A DNA stretch of 33,663 bases. Source: Thaumarchaeota archaeon CSP1-1 (lineage in GTDB: Archaea; Thermoproteota; Nitrososphaeria; Nitrososphaerales; Nitrosopumilaceae). The notes beneath the pieces were generated by a model that was not told where the DNA came from, ran no database searches, and saw nothing but the letters and a program-made list of their open reading frames with translations. The stretch lies in assembly GCA_001443365.1 (NCBI GenBank), contig LDXL01000006.1:53724-87386 (forward strand), read 5' to 3'. This document shows, one piece after another, positions 16,633 through 25,556 of this stretch. Made by a program: the position numbers and the translations under genes. How positions within the stretch are numbered: the first letter of the stretch is position 1; the number at the start of each line of letters is the position of its first letter.

Positions 16633-17751
16633 TTGGGCAGAATAAAGTTTGGAATTCAAAATGGTCTAAATGTGGCACGAGCAGGATACACTGAGGATCA
16701 AATCATAACTGCATGTATTTTGGCTGACAAGACTGGATATGATTCAGTTTGGTATATGGACCACACAAATGTTCCTCAATGGAAAAAAGCAATTGTTTTG
16801 GATCCTTGGGTTATGTTATCTGCCATTGCATCAGTTACTCATAAAGTTGAATTAGGAACCTGTGTTACTGATGCAATTAGACGTCATCCATCAAATATTG
16901 CTCTAGCAGCAATTACGCTAGATAGAGTCTCAAATGGTAGAGCGTGTTTAGGGATAGGCGCAGGCGAGGCACAAAATCTAAAAGAATTTTGTATTCCATT
17001 TGAAAATCCAGTTTCTAAATGGGAAGAACAAATACAAGTGATTAAAAAATTGTATAGTTCAAGTCCTGACCATACAGTAAATTATGAAGGCAAGTATTAC
17101 AAACTAGAAGGAGCATGCCTTCAAGCACCGCCAATTAGAAAACCACATCCTCCAACATACATGGCATCTGGCGGCACACGTACTTTGATGCTTACAGGAA
17201 AATATGGAGACGGTTGGCTTCCAATAGGATATACCCCAGAATTATTTGAAGATCATGCAGCACAGATTAAAAAATCGATGGATGAAAATGGAAGAACAGA
17301 CGTTGAAATTGATAATTTTCAATTTGCGTTGGATATTGATGTATACTTTTCTGAAGACGCAGAAGCGTCTTGGGCCAAAATGAAAGAAGCTGTCAAAGTA
17401 AGCTTGTTCAAACCAGAAGTATTGAGAGTTCATGGCCTCAAAGAGATTGAAGGTTTTGATTTTAGAAAATACTTTACAGAGTATTCAATGTCAAATCAGG
17501 ATTGGATAGTTAAGATGCGAGATGCTGCAACTAAAATTCCGGAATCAGTTGCGCGCTCTTCAACTGCAGTTGGTACACCTGAGGATGTAATTCCAACCTT
17601 TGAGAGATTCATAAAGGCTGGTGTAAATCATTTTGTAATTAGATTCTGGGGCAAAAACTACTTTGGCAGTATAGATAAATTTGCATCAGATGTAATGCCA
17701 CACCTTAAACAAAAAGATGAAACTTCGGCAACCTTCTTAGGCGGCCTGTAA
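16633..17751 (+). CDS. LLM-class (Mer-like) flavin/F420-dependent oxidoreductase
   Basis: This is a TIM-barrel protein of the luciferase-like monooxygenase family. Visible signatures are the N-terminal strand KFGIQNGL, YDSVWYMDH, VELGTCVTDAIRRHPSNIALAAITLD and GRACLGIGAGEAQNL. The substrate-side TYMASGGTRTLMLTGKYGDG and the C-terminal GTPEDVIPTFERFIKAG are also present. This layout fits the F420-dependent branch that includes methylene-H4MPT reductase and F420-dependent dehydrogenases, but the substrate is unknown. The start is TTG (GRIKFG follows). The next gene begins 20 nt downstream on the same strand, suggesting an operon of two flavin-type proteins. Confidence 0.82.
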   Translation: MGRIKFGIQNGLNVARAGYTEDQIITACILADKTGYDSVWYMDHTNVPQWKKAIVLDPWVMLSAIASVTHKVELGTCVTDAIRRHPSNIALAAITLDRVSNGRACLGIGAGEAQNLKEFCIPFENPVSKWEEQIQVIKKLYSSSPDHTVNYEGKYYKLEGACLQAPPIRKPHPPTYMASGGTRTLMLTGKYGDGWLPIGYTPELFEDHAAQIKKSMDENGRTDVEIDNFQFALDIDVYFSEDAEASWAKMKEAVKVSLFKPEVLRVHGLKEIEGFDFRKYFTEYSMSNQDWIVKMRDAATKIPESVARSSTAVGTPEDVIPTFERFIKAGVNHFVIRFWGKNYFGSIDKFASDVMPHLKQKDETSATFLGGL

Positions 17752-17771
17752 ATACAAAATAACGTCTAACT

Positions 17772-18404
17772 ATGCAACTTTTAGGACGACTAGAGATTAA
17801 ATCAAAAGAAAAAATCAAAGAGTTTCTTGATAAAGAGCATGTTGGTAGAATAGCAACCATTGATCAAAATGGCTATCCTCAGATTATCCCAATGAATTTT
17901 GTATTTCTTAATGATGCAATCTACATGCATTCTCACACAAAGGGTGAAAAACTAGAAAATGTTACTCGTAATGAAAAGGTTGGCTTTGAGGTAGACAGAG
18001 AGCTTGAATTTTTACCCTCATATTTTGAGGACCCAAAAGATGCTTCCCTTGCAGATACTCTTTACATTTCTGTTGTAATCAAAGGAAAAGGCAAGATTGT
18101 AAATGATAAGCAAGAAAAAACGAATGCTCTTAACGGCCTCATGAAAAAGTATCAGCCTGAAGGCAGATACGAGCCAATTTCTCCAGAAATGCAGGTTTTA
18201 GATGAGGTAGCCATAATCAAAGTCACACCAGATATGATTCGTGGAAAATACAAGATTGGTCAGAATTTGCAAACAGGTGCCAGAAGAGAGCTTGCAGAAA
18301 AAATTCTTGAGAGAAATTCATCTTCTGCAAAAGAAACTCTAAAAATTATGGGGTTTACAATTACAGAGAAAGGTCTTGAAATGACTGATGAGCCTGTCTG
18401 GTAA
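17772..18404 (+). CDS. Pyridoxamine 5'-phosphate oxidase-like FMN-binding split-barrel protein
   Basis: The N-terminal split barrel has FLDKEHVGRIATIDQNGYPQ, IPMNFVFLNDAIYMHSHTKGEKLENV and EKVGFEVD. This is the pattern of the Pyridox_ox_2 (NimA-like) branch, which binds FMN or related cofactors. The domain covers about residues 10-160. The remaining 50 residues are helical and end MTDEPVW. It is 20 nt downstream of the LLM oxidoreductase gene, so the two may act on the same substrate or share a cofactor. The precise reaction is unknown. Confidence 0.78.
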   Translation: MQLLGRLEIKSKEKIKEFLDKEHVGRIATIDQNGYPQIIPMNFVFLNDAIYMHSHTKGEKLENVTRNEKVGFEVDRELEFLPSYFEDPKDASLADTLYISVVIKGKGKIVNDKQEKTNALNGLMKKYQPEGRYEPISPEMQVLDEVAIIKVTPDMIRGKYKIGQNLQTGARRELAEKILERNSSSAKETLKIMGFTITEKGLEMTDEPVW

Positions 18405-18488
18405 ATTACCATTGCTTTAAAATACTATTGAATAGTCATTCTTGCACTATCATTTTTGTATATGTGTCTGTTATGTATGATGACGAAT

Positions 18489-18770
18489 ATGCCTTTAGTA
18501 AATAGAACGGGAGATGTAGATTGGAAAAAATTACTTAAAGAAGGTTTTCTTGGTATACCGGAACCAGAAAAAAAGAAGGCTGAGATAAAAATTTTAGAAG
18601 GCATAAATGAATTAAAAGCAAAATTAGACCTGCAGAATGAGCTGATCATCAAATTAGTTGCAATGATATCAAAAATGTATGAAGATGGAGAGATAAATAA
18701 GGACACTTTCAACAAACTTGATGAATTTTTAAAGCCGTATTATGATAATCCCTATGAAAATAGTTCTTGA
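18489..18770 (+). CDS. Small coiled-coil protein, unknown function
   Basis: From the ATG at 18489 the 93-residue protein begins MPLVNRTGDVDWKKLLKEGF and continues with a strongly helical centre (EINELKAKLDLQNELIIKLVAMISKMYEDG-like pattern) ending in FLKPYYDNPYENSS. The frame extends upstream to ATG and TTG codons between 18456 and 18480, so the start is uncertain. I chose the methionine directly before the compact, well-ordered segment. A TATA-like tttaaaata lies near 18420. The gene stands alone before the uvr operon. No family is recognised. Confidence 0.65.
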   Translation: MPLVNRTGDVDWKKLLKEGFLGIPEPEKKKAEIKILEGINELKAKLDLQNELIIKLVAMISKMYEDGEINKDTFNKLDEFLKPYYDNPYENSS

Positions 18771-18789
18771 GTGGGGTTTTTTAATCAAC

Positions 18790-18822
18790 AATCGTTAGCT
18801 ATAAGTTCAGTTTTTAACGATT
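18790..18822 (+). promoter_or_regulatory. uvrB promoter with a perfect inverted repeat around the TATA box
   Basis: AATCGTTA (18790-18797) and its exact reverse complement TAACGATT (18815-18822) flank the TATA-like CTATAA (18799-18804). The TATA box lies about 27 nt before the GTG start at 18829, so the transcript is probably leaderless and the downstream arm overlaps the expected initiation zone. The arrangement resembles an operator. Confidence 0.45.
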
Positions 18823-18828
18823 AAATCA

Positions 18829-20778
18829 GTGCAACAAATCCAAGGCTTTCAACTAGTATCAGATTATTCTCCTACTGGCGACCAACCTCAGGCAATAGAG
18901 CAACTAGTTAAAGGAGTTAGAAAAAACAAAATTCAAACCTTACTTGGTGTAACGGGTAGTGGAAAAACATTCACAATTGCAAATGTAATTCAGCAAACAG
19001 GCAAAAATACACTCGTTATATCACATAACAAAACACTTGCCGCCCAGCTATACTCTGAGCTAAAGCAGTTTTTCCCAAAAAATAATGTCGGATATTTTGT
19101 GTCATATTATGACTATTATCAACCAGAAAGCTATCTTCCCCAGACAGATACATACATCGAAAAAGATACTCAGATAAATGAAAAGATTGAAAAATTGAGG
19201 CTAGAAGCAACTGCAATGCTTCTATCTGGAGAGCCTACAATTATTGTAGCAACAGTGTCTTGTATTTACTCACTTGGCAATCCCAGAGACTGGGAGGATA
19301 TGTCAATTACTATATCAGATAAAGATGAAATTAATCGTTCTGCAATTATTAAAAAACTACTCAATGCAAGATATGAACGAAATGATGTAGAACTGTCTCC
19401 AGGAAATTTTCGTGTCAAAGGGGACACTCTAGATATCATTCCAGCGTATTCAGAAGATGTAGTTAGAATTTCGTTATTTGGGGATGAAGTTGAAAAGATT
19501 ACTCTGTTAGACCATGTGTCACTCAAAGAAAAACGTAGAGTGTCTTCAATCAAAATTTTTCCTGCTAAACATTATCTTATTGCAAAAGATGTTAGAGAAA
19601 GGGCAGTTAAGTCAATCAAGACTGAGCTAAAACAAAGATTGCCAGAACTCCATGAGCTAGAACGACAAAGATTAGAGATGAGAACAAAATATGATTTGGA
19701 GATGATAGAAGAGTTAGGATATTGTTCAGGAATTGAAAACTATTCACGGCACTTTGATGGCAGAAAACCTGGAGAACAGGCATTTTGCCTTCTTGACTTT
19801 TTTGGAGATGATTATCTGCTTGTAATTGACGAATCACACGTTACTTTACCTCAATTACATGGAATGTACAAGGGGGATCATTCAAGGAAAAATGAGCTTG
19901 TTACTTACGGCTTTAGGCTCCCAAGTGCTTTTGATAACCGTCCACTCAAATTTGAAGAATTTGAAAAATATATCAAAAACACAATCTTTGCATCTGCCAC
20001 ACCATCTGATTATGAAAAAGAAAAATCATTTCAGATTGTTGAACAAGTAGTTAGGCCAACTGGACTGATAGACCCTAGCGTTGAAGTTAGAACTACCAAA
20101 AACCAGATGGATGATCTAATTGAAGAAATTAAAAAAAGAGCAAAAAAAGACCAGAGGATTTTGGTTACTACATTAACAAAAAGGATGGCAGAAGACTTGG
20201 CAGAATATCTTTCAAAAAAAGATGTCAAGGTACGTTATATGCACTCTGAAATTGAAGGTCTGCAGAGAACAGAGCTTATTCGGCAGTTAAGACTAGGGGA
20301 GTTTGATGTACTTGTAGGAATCAATCTTTTACGAGAGGGCCTTGATATTCCAGAAGTATCCCTTGTTGCAATACTTGATGCAGACAAGGAAGGATTTTTG
20401 CGAAATAATACAAGCTTGATTCAAACATTTGGCAGGGCTGCAAGAAACATTGATGGGGCAGTAATCATGTATGCAGATTCTATTACCAAATCAATGAACG
20501 CTGCAATGTCTGAAACCGAACGCCGTCGAGCAAAACAGCTAGAATATAACAAGAAATTAGGCATTACGCCAAAAACAATCATAAAGTCCATTCCTGTTCA
20601 AGAAGCTACACTAGATGACATTAAACACAAATCAACTAGTGATTTGACACGAGACGCAATTGATATTGAAGCCTCTATGAAAAAATATGCAGAGGATCTT
20701 GACTTTGAGCGAGCTATAGAGTGTCGAGAACGATTAAAAAGAATTCAAAAGGAAATTGAAAAGAAAAATGACAAATAA
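18829..20778 (+). CDS. uvrB: Excinuclease ABC subunit B
   Basis: UvrB is the damage-verifying helicase of bacterial-type nucleotide excision repair. The helicase core has Walker A GVTGSGKT (40-47), the beta-hairpin region YYDYYQPESYLPQTDTYIEKD, the DEAD-like box VIDESH, and the C-terminal motifs GINLLREGLDIPEVSLVAILDADK and QTFGRAARN. The C-terminal UVR motif (DLDFERAIECRERLKRI) that contacts UvrC is present. Length 649 is normal. GTG start, probably leaderless. The 3' end overlaps uvrA. The uvr genes were acquired by some mesophilic archaea from bacteria. Confidence 0.97.
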   Translation: MQQIQGFQLVSDYSPTGDQPQAIEQLVKGVRKNKIQTLLGVTGSGKTFTIANVIQQTGKNTLVISHNKTLAAQLYSELKQFFPKNNVGYFVSYYDYYQPESYLPQTDTYIEKDTQINEKIEKLRLEATAMLLSGEPTIIVATVSCIYSLGNPRDWEDMSITISDKDEINRSAIIKKLLNARYERNDVELSPGNFRVKGDTLDIIPAYSEDVVRISLFGDEVEKITLLDHVSLKEKRRVSSIKIFPAKHYLIAKDVRERAVKSIKTELKQRLPELHELERQRLEMRTKYDLEMIEELGYCSGIENYSRHFDGRKPGEQAFCLLDFFGDDYLLVIDESHVTLPQLHGMYKGDHSRKNELVTYGFRLPSAFDNRPLKFEEFEKYIKNTIFASATPSDYEKEKSFQIVEQVVRPTGLIDPSVEVRTTKNQMDDLIEEIKKRAKKDQRILVTTLTKRMAEDLAEYLSKKDVKVRYMHSEIEGLQRTELIRQLRLGEFDVLVGINLLREGLDIPEVSLVAILDADKEGFLRNNTSLIQTFGRAARNIDGAVIMYADSITKSMNAAMSETERRRAKQLEYNKKLGITPKTIIKSIPVQEATLDDIKHKSTSDLTRDAIDIEASMKKYAEDLDFERAIECRERLKRIQKEIEKKNDK

Positions 20779-23584
20779 TATGTTAAAGATTCGTGGAGCA
20801 CGACATCATAATTTAAAAAATATTGATGTAGATATTCCAAAAAATAATCTTGTAGTAATATCTGGATTATCAGGGTCTGGCAAATCAACACTTGCGTTTG
20901 ATACGATTTATGCTGAAGGTCAGCGTAGATATGTAGAGTCACTTTCAGCTTATGCCAGACAGTTTCTTGAGATGATGGATAAACCTGATGTTGATTCAAT
21001 TGAAGGACTCTCACCTGCCATCTCAATTCAGCAAAAAACAACTAGCAAAAACCCACGCTCAACTGTAGGCACTACAACTGAAATCTACGATTATCTTAGG
21101 TTGCTATATGCACGAATAGGCATCCCACACTGCCCAAACTGTAGTAGAAAAATCTCAAACCAATCAGTAGAAACCATATGTGATTCTGTTCTAAAAGACT
21201 TTGATGGTAAAAAAATTCTAGTTTTGGCGCCTATCATTCAGCGAAAAAAAGGAACTTATGAGAAGCTATTTGAGCAGATAAAAAAAGACGGCTATTCTCG
21301 AATTCGTCTAGATAGTGAAGTCATTTCCCTTGATGAGGAGATTCCACCACTGGATAAACAAAAATGGCATTGGATAGAAATTGTAGTAGACAGAATCACT
21401 ACATCAAAAACAGAAAAAAGCAGACTCTTTGAGGCAATTCAAAACGCAATCAAGGCTTCTAAAGGCGAAGTAATGATTGCATCAGAAAAGGAAAATAAAA
21501 TATTTTCACAAAATAATGCTTGTCCACATTGTGGTGTGACAATTGGTGAGCTAGAACCACGTACTTTTTCATTTAATTCACCTTTTGGCTCATGCAAGGC
21601 CTGCAATGGGCTTGGAGTTAAAATGGAGTTTGAACCAGATCTAGTAATTCCTGATAAAACAAAATCTCTTTTAGATGGAGCAATCGTTCCCTGGAGTGGC
21701 AGAGCCTCATCATTTCGTCGTCAAGAACTCAGAGCAGTTGGGAAAAAATTTGGATTTGATTTGATGACTCCAATTAATAAGCTACAACCAAAACAGCTTG
21801 AGGCAATTTTGTATGGCACTGATAAAAAGATCAATTACAAATATGAATCAAAATCAAGTGATTCCTATTGGGAGTATTCTGATAGTTTTGAAGGAGTACT
21901 AGCAAATTTACATCGTATCTTTATGGAAACTGAATCTGAGTCAAAACGAGAATGGCTTAAACAATTCATGCTAGATATACCATGTAATTCATGTCATGGA
22001 AAGAAGCTAAAACCAGAAGCCTTGTCAGTAAAAGTAAACGATAGAGGGATAATGGATGTGTGTGATTTATCAATTGATAATTGTTATGACTTTTTCCAAA
22101 ATCTCAAGCTGACTGAAACTGAAGCTTACATTGCACGTGATGTGTTAAAAGAGATCAAAGAGCGCTTGGAGTTTCTAAAAAATGTTGGCTTGACATATCT
22201 TACGCTGAACAGATCAAGTGCAACTCTTTCTGGTGGAGAGTCACAAAGAATAAGACTCGCAACTCAGATTGGCTCAAACCTGACAGGTGTTTTGTATGTT
22301 TTAGATGAACCGACAATTGGCTTACACCAAAGGGATAATGCACGATTAATAAAAACGCTAACAAAGCTGCGAGATCTGGGAAATACAGTCATTGTAGTAG
22401 AGCATGACGAAGAAGTTATACGAAATTCGGATTGGATACTTGACCTAGGACCTGGTGCAGGAGTAAATGGAGGAAATGTGGTATTTGAAGGAACAGTGGA
22501 TCAGATCCTCAATGGTCACAAATCAATTACAGGTGATTATCTTAAGGATAAATCCCTCATTAAGCTTAAAGACAAAAAACGAGAAGACAAAGGTAAACTA
22601 ATTCTCAAAGGTGCAAAAGAAAATAATCTTAAAAATATAACTGCAGAATTTCCTTTAGGAAAATTTATTTCAGTAACTGGAGTTTCAGGCTCTGGAAAAT
22701 CAACTTTGATTAATGAAACACTGCTAAAAGCACTTGAATCTAATTTTTTCAAAACTACTAAACGCGCTGGAGAACATAAAGAGCTAATCGGATTAGACAA
22801 AATAGACAATGTAATAGCAATTGATCAGGCACCTATTGGAAGGACTCCAAGATCAAATCCAGCTACTTACATTGGAGCATTTACAGCAATTCGTGATCTT
22901 TATTCAAACACAGAGATATCAAAAGAGCGAGGATATGCCCCAGGTCAATTTTCGTTTAATGTTCCAGATGGAAGATGCTTTGCCTGTGAAGGAGATGGTG
23001 TAAAACAAATAGAGATGCAGTTTCTCTCAGATGTTTTTGTAAAGTGTGATGAGTGTAAAGGAAAACGCTACAACTCCGAAACACTATCTATTCATTACAA
23101 GGGCAAAAACATTGCAGAAATACTTGATATGACAGTATTTGAGGCGCTAAAGTTTTTTGAAAATATTCCTGCAATTAAACGAAAACTTCAAACAATTTAT
23201 GACGTAGGTTTAGGATACATTAAGCTAGGTCAGTCATCGCCTACCTTATCAGGTGGAGAAGCGCAACGCGTAAAGCTGGCTTCTGAGCTATCAAAAAGAA
23301 CTACAGGAAACACGCTTTACATCTTAGATGAGCCAACAACTGGACTTCATTTTGCTGATGTACAAAAACTTCTTGATGTTTTGAATCGCCTAGTTAATCT
23401 TGGCAATACAGTAATTGTAATTGAACACAATATGGATGTCATAAAAAATTCGGATTGGATAATTGATCTTGGTCCAGAAGGAGGCAATCATGGAGGTCAG
23501 ATCATGGCTACAGGCACACCCACACAGATAGCAGAAACGAGTACCCATACAGGAAAATTCCTTAAAAAATTCATGCAAAGATGA
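20768..23584 (+). CDS. uvrA: Excinuclease ABC subunit A
   Basis: UvrA is the dimeric ABC-type damage sensor. It has two ATPase modules: Walker A SGLSGSGKST (32-41) and a second TGVSGSGKST, with signatures LSGGESQRIRLA and LSGGEAQRVKLA and Walker B regions VLDEPTIGLH and ILDEPTTGLH. Zinc-finger Cys pairs are visible in HCPNCSRK, ACPHCG, SCKACNG and FACEGDG/KCDECKG. I chose the ATG at 20768 (MTNNMLKIRG), which overlaps uvrB by 11 nt; the TTG at 20756 and the ATG at 20780 are alternatives. The stop overlaps uvrC as ATGA. Confidence 0.97.
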   Translation: MTNNMLKIRGARHHNLKNIDVDIPKNNLVVISGLSGSGKSTLAFDTIYAEGQRRYVESLSAYARQFLEMMDKPDVDSIEGLSPAISIQQKTTSKNPRSTVGTTTEIYDYLRLLYARIGIPHCPNCSRKISNQSVETICDSVLKDFDGKKILVLAPIIQRKKGTYEKLFEQIKKDGYSRIRLDSEVISLDEEIPPLDKQKWHWIEIVVDRITTSKTEKSRLFEAIQNAIKASKGEVMIASEKENKIFSQNNACPHCGVTIGELEPRTFSFNSPFGSCKACNGLGVKMEFEPDLVIPDKTKSLLDGAIVPWSGRASSFRRQELRAVGKKFGFDLMTPINKLQPKQLEAILYGTDKKINYKYESKSSDSYWEYSDSFEGVLANLHRIFMETESESKREWLKQFMLDIPCNSCHGKKLKPEALSVKVNDRGIMDVCDLSIDNCYDFFQNLKLTETEAYIARDVLKEIKERLEFLKNVGLTYLTLNRSSATLSGGESQRIRLATQIGSNLTGVLYVLDEPTIGLHQRDNARLIKTLTKLRDLGNTVIVVEHDEEVIRNSDWILDLGPGAGVNGGNVVFEGTVDQILNGHKSITGDYLKDKSLIKLKDKKREDKGKLILKGAKENNLKNITAEFPLGKFISVTGVSGSGKSTLINETLLKALESNFFKTTKRAGEHKELIGLDKIDNVIAIDQAPIGRTPRSNPATYIGAFTAIRDLYSNTEISKERGYAPGQFSFNVPDGRCFACEGDGVKQIEMQFLSDVFVKCDECKGKRYNSETLSIHYKGKNIAEILDMTVFEALKFFENIPAIKRKLQTIYDVGLGYIKLGQSSPTLSGGEAQRVKLASELSKRTTGNTLYILDEPTTGLHFADVQKLLDVLNRLVNLGNTVIVIEHNMDVIKNSDWIIDLGPEGGNHGGQIMATGTPTQIAETSTHTGKFLKKFMQR

Positions 23585-25164
23585 CCTTTGATATTTCCAG
23601 CATAAACATTCCAAAACATCCAGGAATATACTTAATGAAAGATGCAAACTATAACATAATCTACATTGGAAAAGCAAAGAATCTAAAAAATCGTGTAAAG
23701 TCATATTTTTTACAAAATCAAAACTACAAAACACAAAAACTAGTTGAGAAAATTTGCGACATTGAATTTGTTCTAACTGATAACGAAGGGGAAGCCTATA
23801 TTCTAGAATCAAACATGATTAAAAGATATAGACCAACCTACAACATAGAGCTTAAAGATCAGCAACGTTACACATATCTGCGTTTAACAGATGAAAAATA
23901 TCCTAGACTTTTAGTTGCAAGACGAATGAGATCTGGAAAATTTTTAGGATCAGGCAAGGTCTTTGGTCCATTTACTTCAGGTAGCTCAAAGCTATTAACA
24001 ATTGGAACTCTTCGTAAAGCATTCAAGATTAGAATTTGTAAAACACTTCCAAAAAAGGCATGTCTTGAATATCATTTGGGAAATTGCGAGGCACCTTGTG
24101 AGTTCAAATATGCTCAAAAAAAATATTCTGATCATGTATCTGATTTAGAATTAATTTTAAAAGGCAAAAAGCAGTTACAAGAGTTTGCACAAAAATTACA
24201 AAATGATATGAAACAAGCTTCTGATTCACTTGATTTTGAACGTGCAAAGGAAATTAGAGATACACTACACAGGCTAGGAAGTTTGCAAACTAGACAAAAA
24301 ATGGAATATGTAGAAAATGCACCAGATGAAGATTACTTTGGAGTTAAGATAGAAGAACATACTGCACTTGTAATGTCACTCAGACAAACTCACGGAGTTA
24401 TTCGAGATAGCAACCGATTCTCATTTGATCTTATAGGCGACAACACCTTTGGGAATTTTCTTTATCAATATTACACAACTAGCCCAATTCCAAAAAATAT
24501 TATCGTAAGTAACATGCCTGAAAACAAGCAAGTTTTAGAAAATGCGCTTTCTGAAAAAGCTGGATTTGAAGTAAAGATTCTCGTTCCAAAAAAAGGAAAA
24601 CGAAAAGAGATGATTAGCCTAGTAATGAAAAATATCAATCTAATTCAATCCAAGGGAATTGAACCAGGAATTTATGAACTTCAAGAACGCTTAGAGCTGG
24701 AAAATGCTCCAAAAATAATAGAATGTTTTGATATCTCAAATCATGGTGCACAGTATGCAGTAGGATCAATGTCTAGGTTTGTTGATGGAAAACCAGACAA
24801 ATCTGGGTATAGAAAATTTAAAATTAAAACAGTTTCGGGCAGGGATGATTATGCTATGATTGCTGAAATTGTAAAGAGGAGATATTATAGATTGTTAGAA
24901 GAAAACTCGGAATTACCCAATCTAGTTTTAATTGATGGTGGAAAAGGCCAGCTAAATGCTGCAGAAAGATCATTGCAAAGCATTAGTGTTAAAGTTCAAT
25001 GTGCATCGTTGGCAAAACAAAACGAAGAAGTGTTTGTACCCAAAAGAAAAAATCCAATAATTATTCCACGAAGTAGCTCGGCATTAAAAATTTTACAACA
25101 TGCAAGAGATGAGGCTCATCGATTCGGAGTTACATATAATCGGAATCTTAGAAAATTGAATTAA
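23581..25164 (+). CDS. uvrC: Excinuclease ABC subunit C, lacking the C-terminal HhH domain
   Basis: UvrC makes both incisions around the lesion. The N-terminal GIY-YIG nuclease (GIY at 15-17, YIG at 28-30), the Cys-rich segment (KACLEYHLGNCEAPC), the UVR motif (SLDFERAKEIRDTL) and the RNase H-like nuclease (IIECFDISNHG, GRDDYAMIAEIVKRRY, LVLIDGGKGQLNAA, RDEAHRFGV) are all present. The protein stops at NRNLRKLN, directly after the RNase H fold. The tandem helix-hairpin-helix domain that ends typical bacterial UvrC (about 600 residues) is therefore missing, and I find no continuation in other frames downstream. The start ATG overlaps the uvrA stop. Confidence 0.95.
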   Translation: MTFDISSINIPKHPGIYLMKDANYNIIYIGKAKNLKNRVKSYFLQNQNYKTQKLVEKICDIEFVLTDNEGEAYILESNMIKRYRPTYNIELKDQQRYTYLRLTDEKYPRLLVARRMRSGKFLGSGKVFGPFTSGSSKLLTIGTLRKAFKIRICKTLPKKACLEYHLGNCEAPCEFKYAQKKYSDHVSDLELILKGKKQLQEFAQKLQNDMKQASDSLDFERAKEIRDTLHRLGSLQTRQKMEYVENAPDEDYFGVKIEEHTALVMSLRQTHGVIRDSNRFSFDLIGDNTFGNFLYQYYTTSPIPKNIIVSNMPENKQVLENALSEKAGFEVKILVPKKGKRKEMISLVMKNINLIQSKGIEPGIYELQERLELENAPKIIECFDISNHGAQYAVGSMSRFVDGKPDKSGYRKFKIKTVSGRDDYAMIAEIVKRRYYRLLEENSELPNLVLIDGGKGQLNAAERSLQSISVKVQCASLAKQNEEVFVPKRKNPIIIPRSSSALKILQHARDEAHRFGVTYNRNLRKLN

Positions 25165-25199
25165 TGCGAAAATAATTTAAAAAGCGATTTTTCTAGATT

Positions 25200-25238
25200 T
25201 ACCCAGTCTTATCCTGCTAAGCATGATTATTTTGGGTA
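25200..25238. repeat. Nested inverted repeat after uvrC
   Basis: TACCCA (25200-25205) and TGGGTA (25233-25238) are exact inverted copies, with CTTA and TAAG paired inside. The repeat lies 36 nt after the uvrC stop. It could be a structured 3' end of the uvr message or a protein-binding site. The region from 25239 to 25324 holds only A/T-rich promoter-like sequence (gatatatgata near 25290) for the next small ORF. Confidence 0.3.
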
Positions 25239-25324
25239 GTTTGAATTCATTGCGATCGTTAGGCATTATATTTCCTTTTTGGATCGGGGATATATGATAC
25301 TTTAACGTATATTTTTAGAGAACT

Positions 25325-25423
25325 ATGCGATCGCTTAGAGAATGCATACATTGTGGTAGAGAATTTGAGAATATGCGAAGTGATTTTTGTTCTGATGCTT
25401 GTGCACACGAAGCATCAAATTAG
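25325..25423 (+). CDS. Tiny zinc-ribbon protein (32 aa)
   Basis: The frame reads MRSLRECIHCGREFENMRSD and then FCSDACAHEASN, giving the CxxC...CxxxC pattern of a small treble-clef or zinc-ribbon peptide (C7, C10, C22, C26). A TATA-like gatatatgata about 30 nt upstream of the ATG supports a leaderless message. Many archaea encode such single-domain zinc proteins, often missed because of their length. Function is unknown. Confidence 0.6.
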   Translation: MRSLRECIHCGREFENMRSDFCSDACAHEASN

Positions 25424-25556
25424 ACAAATCTGAAAACAATCGAGAAAATCTGATGTCATTTAAAGATAACTAGTGCTTTTTACGCAGATCTTGTCCTTTA
25501 CAAAATAATCCGGCCAAGGTAATCGATCAAATATCATGTGTTAAAGAAGATTTTTT

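Noticed and set aside
22537-23812. Minus-strand open frames within uvrA and uvrC
   Set aside because: They lie opposite highly conserved coding sequence and show no recognisable protein features.
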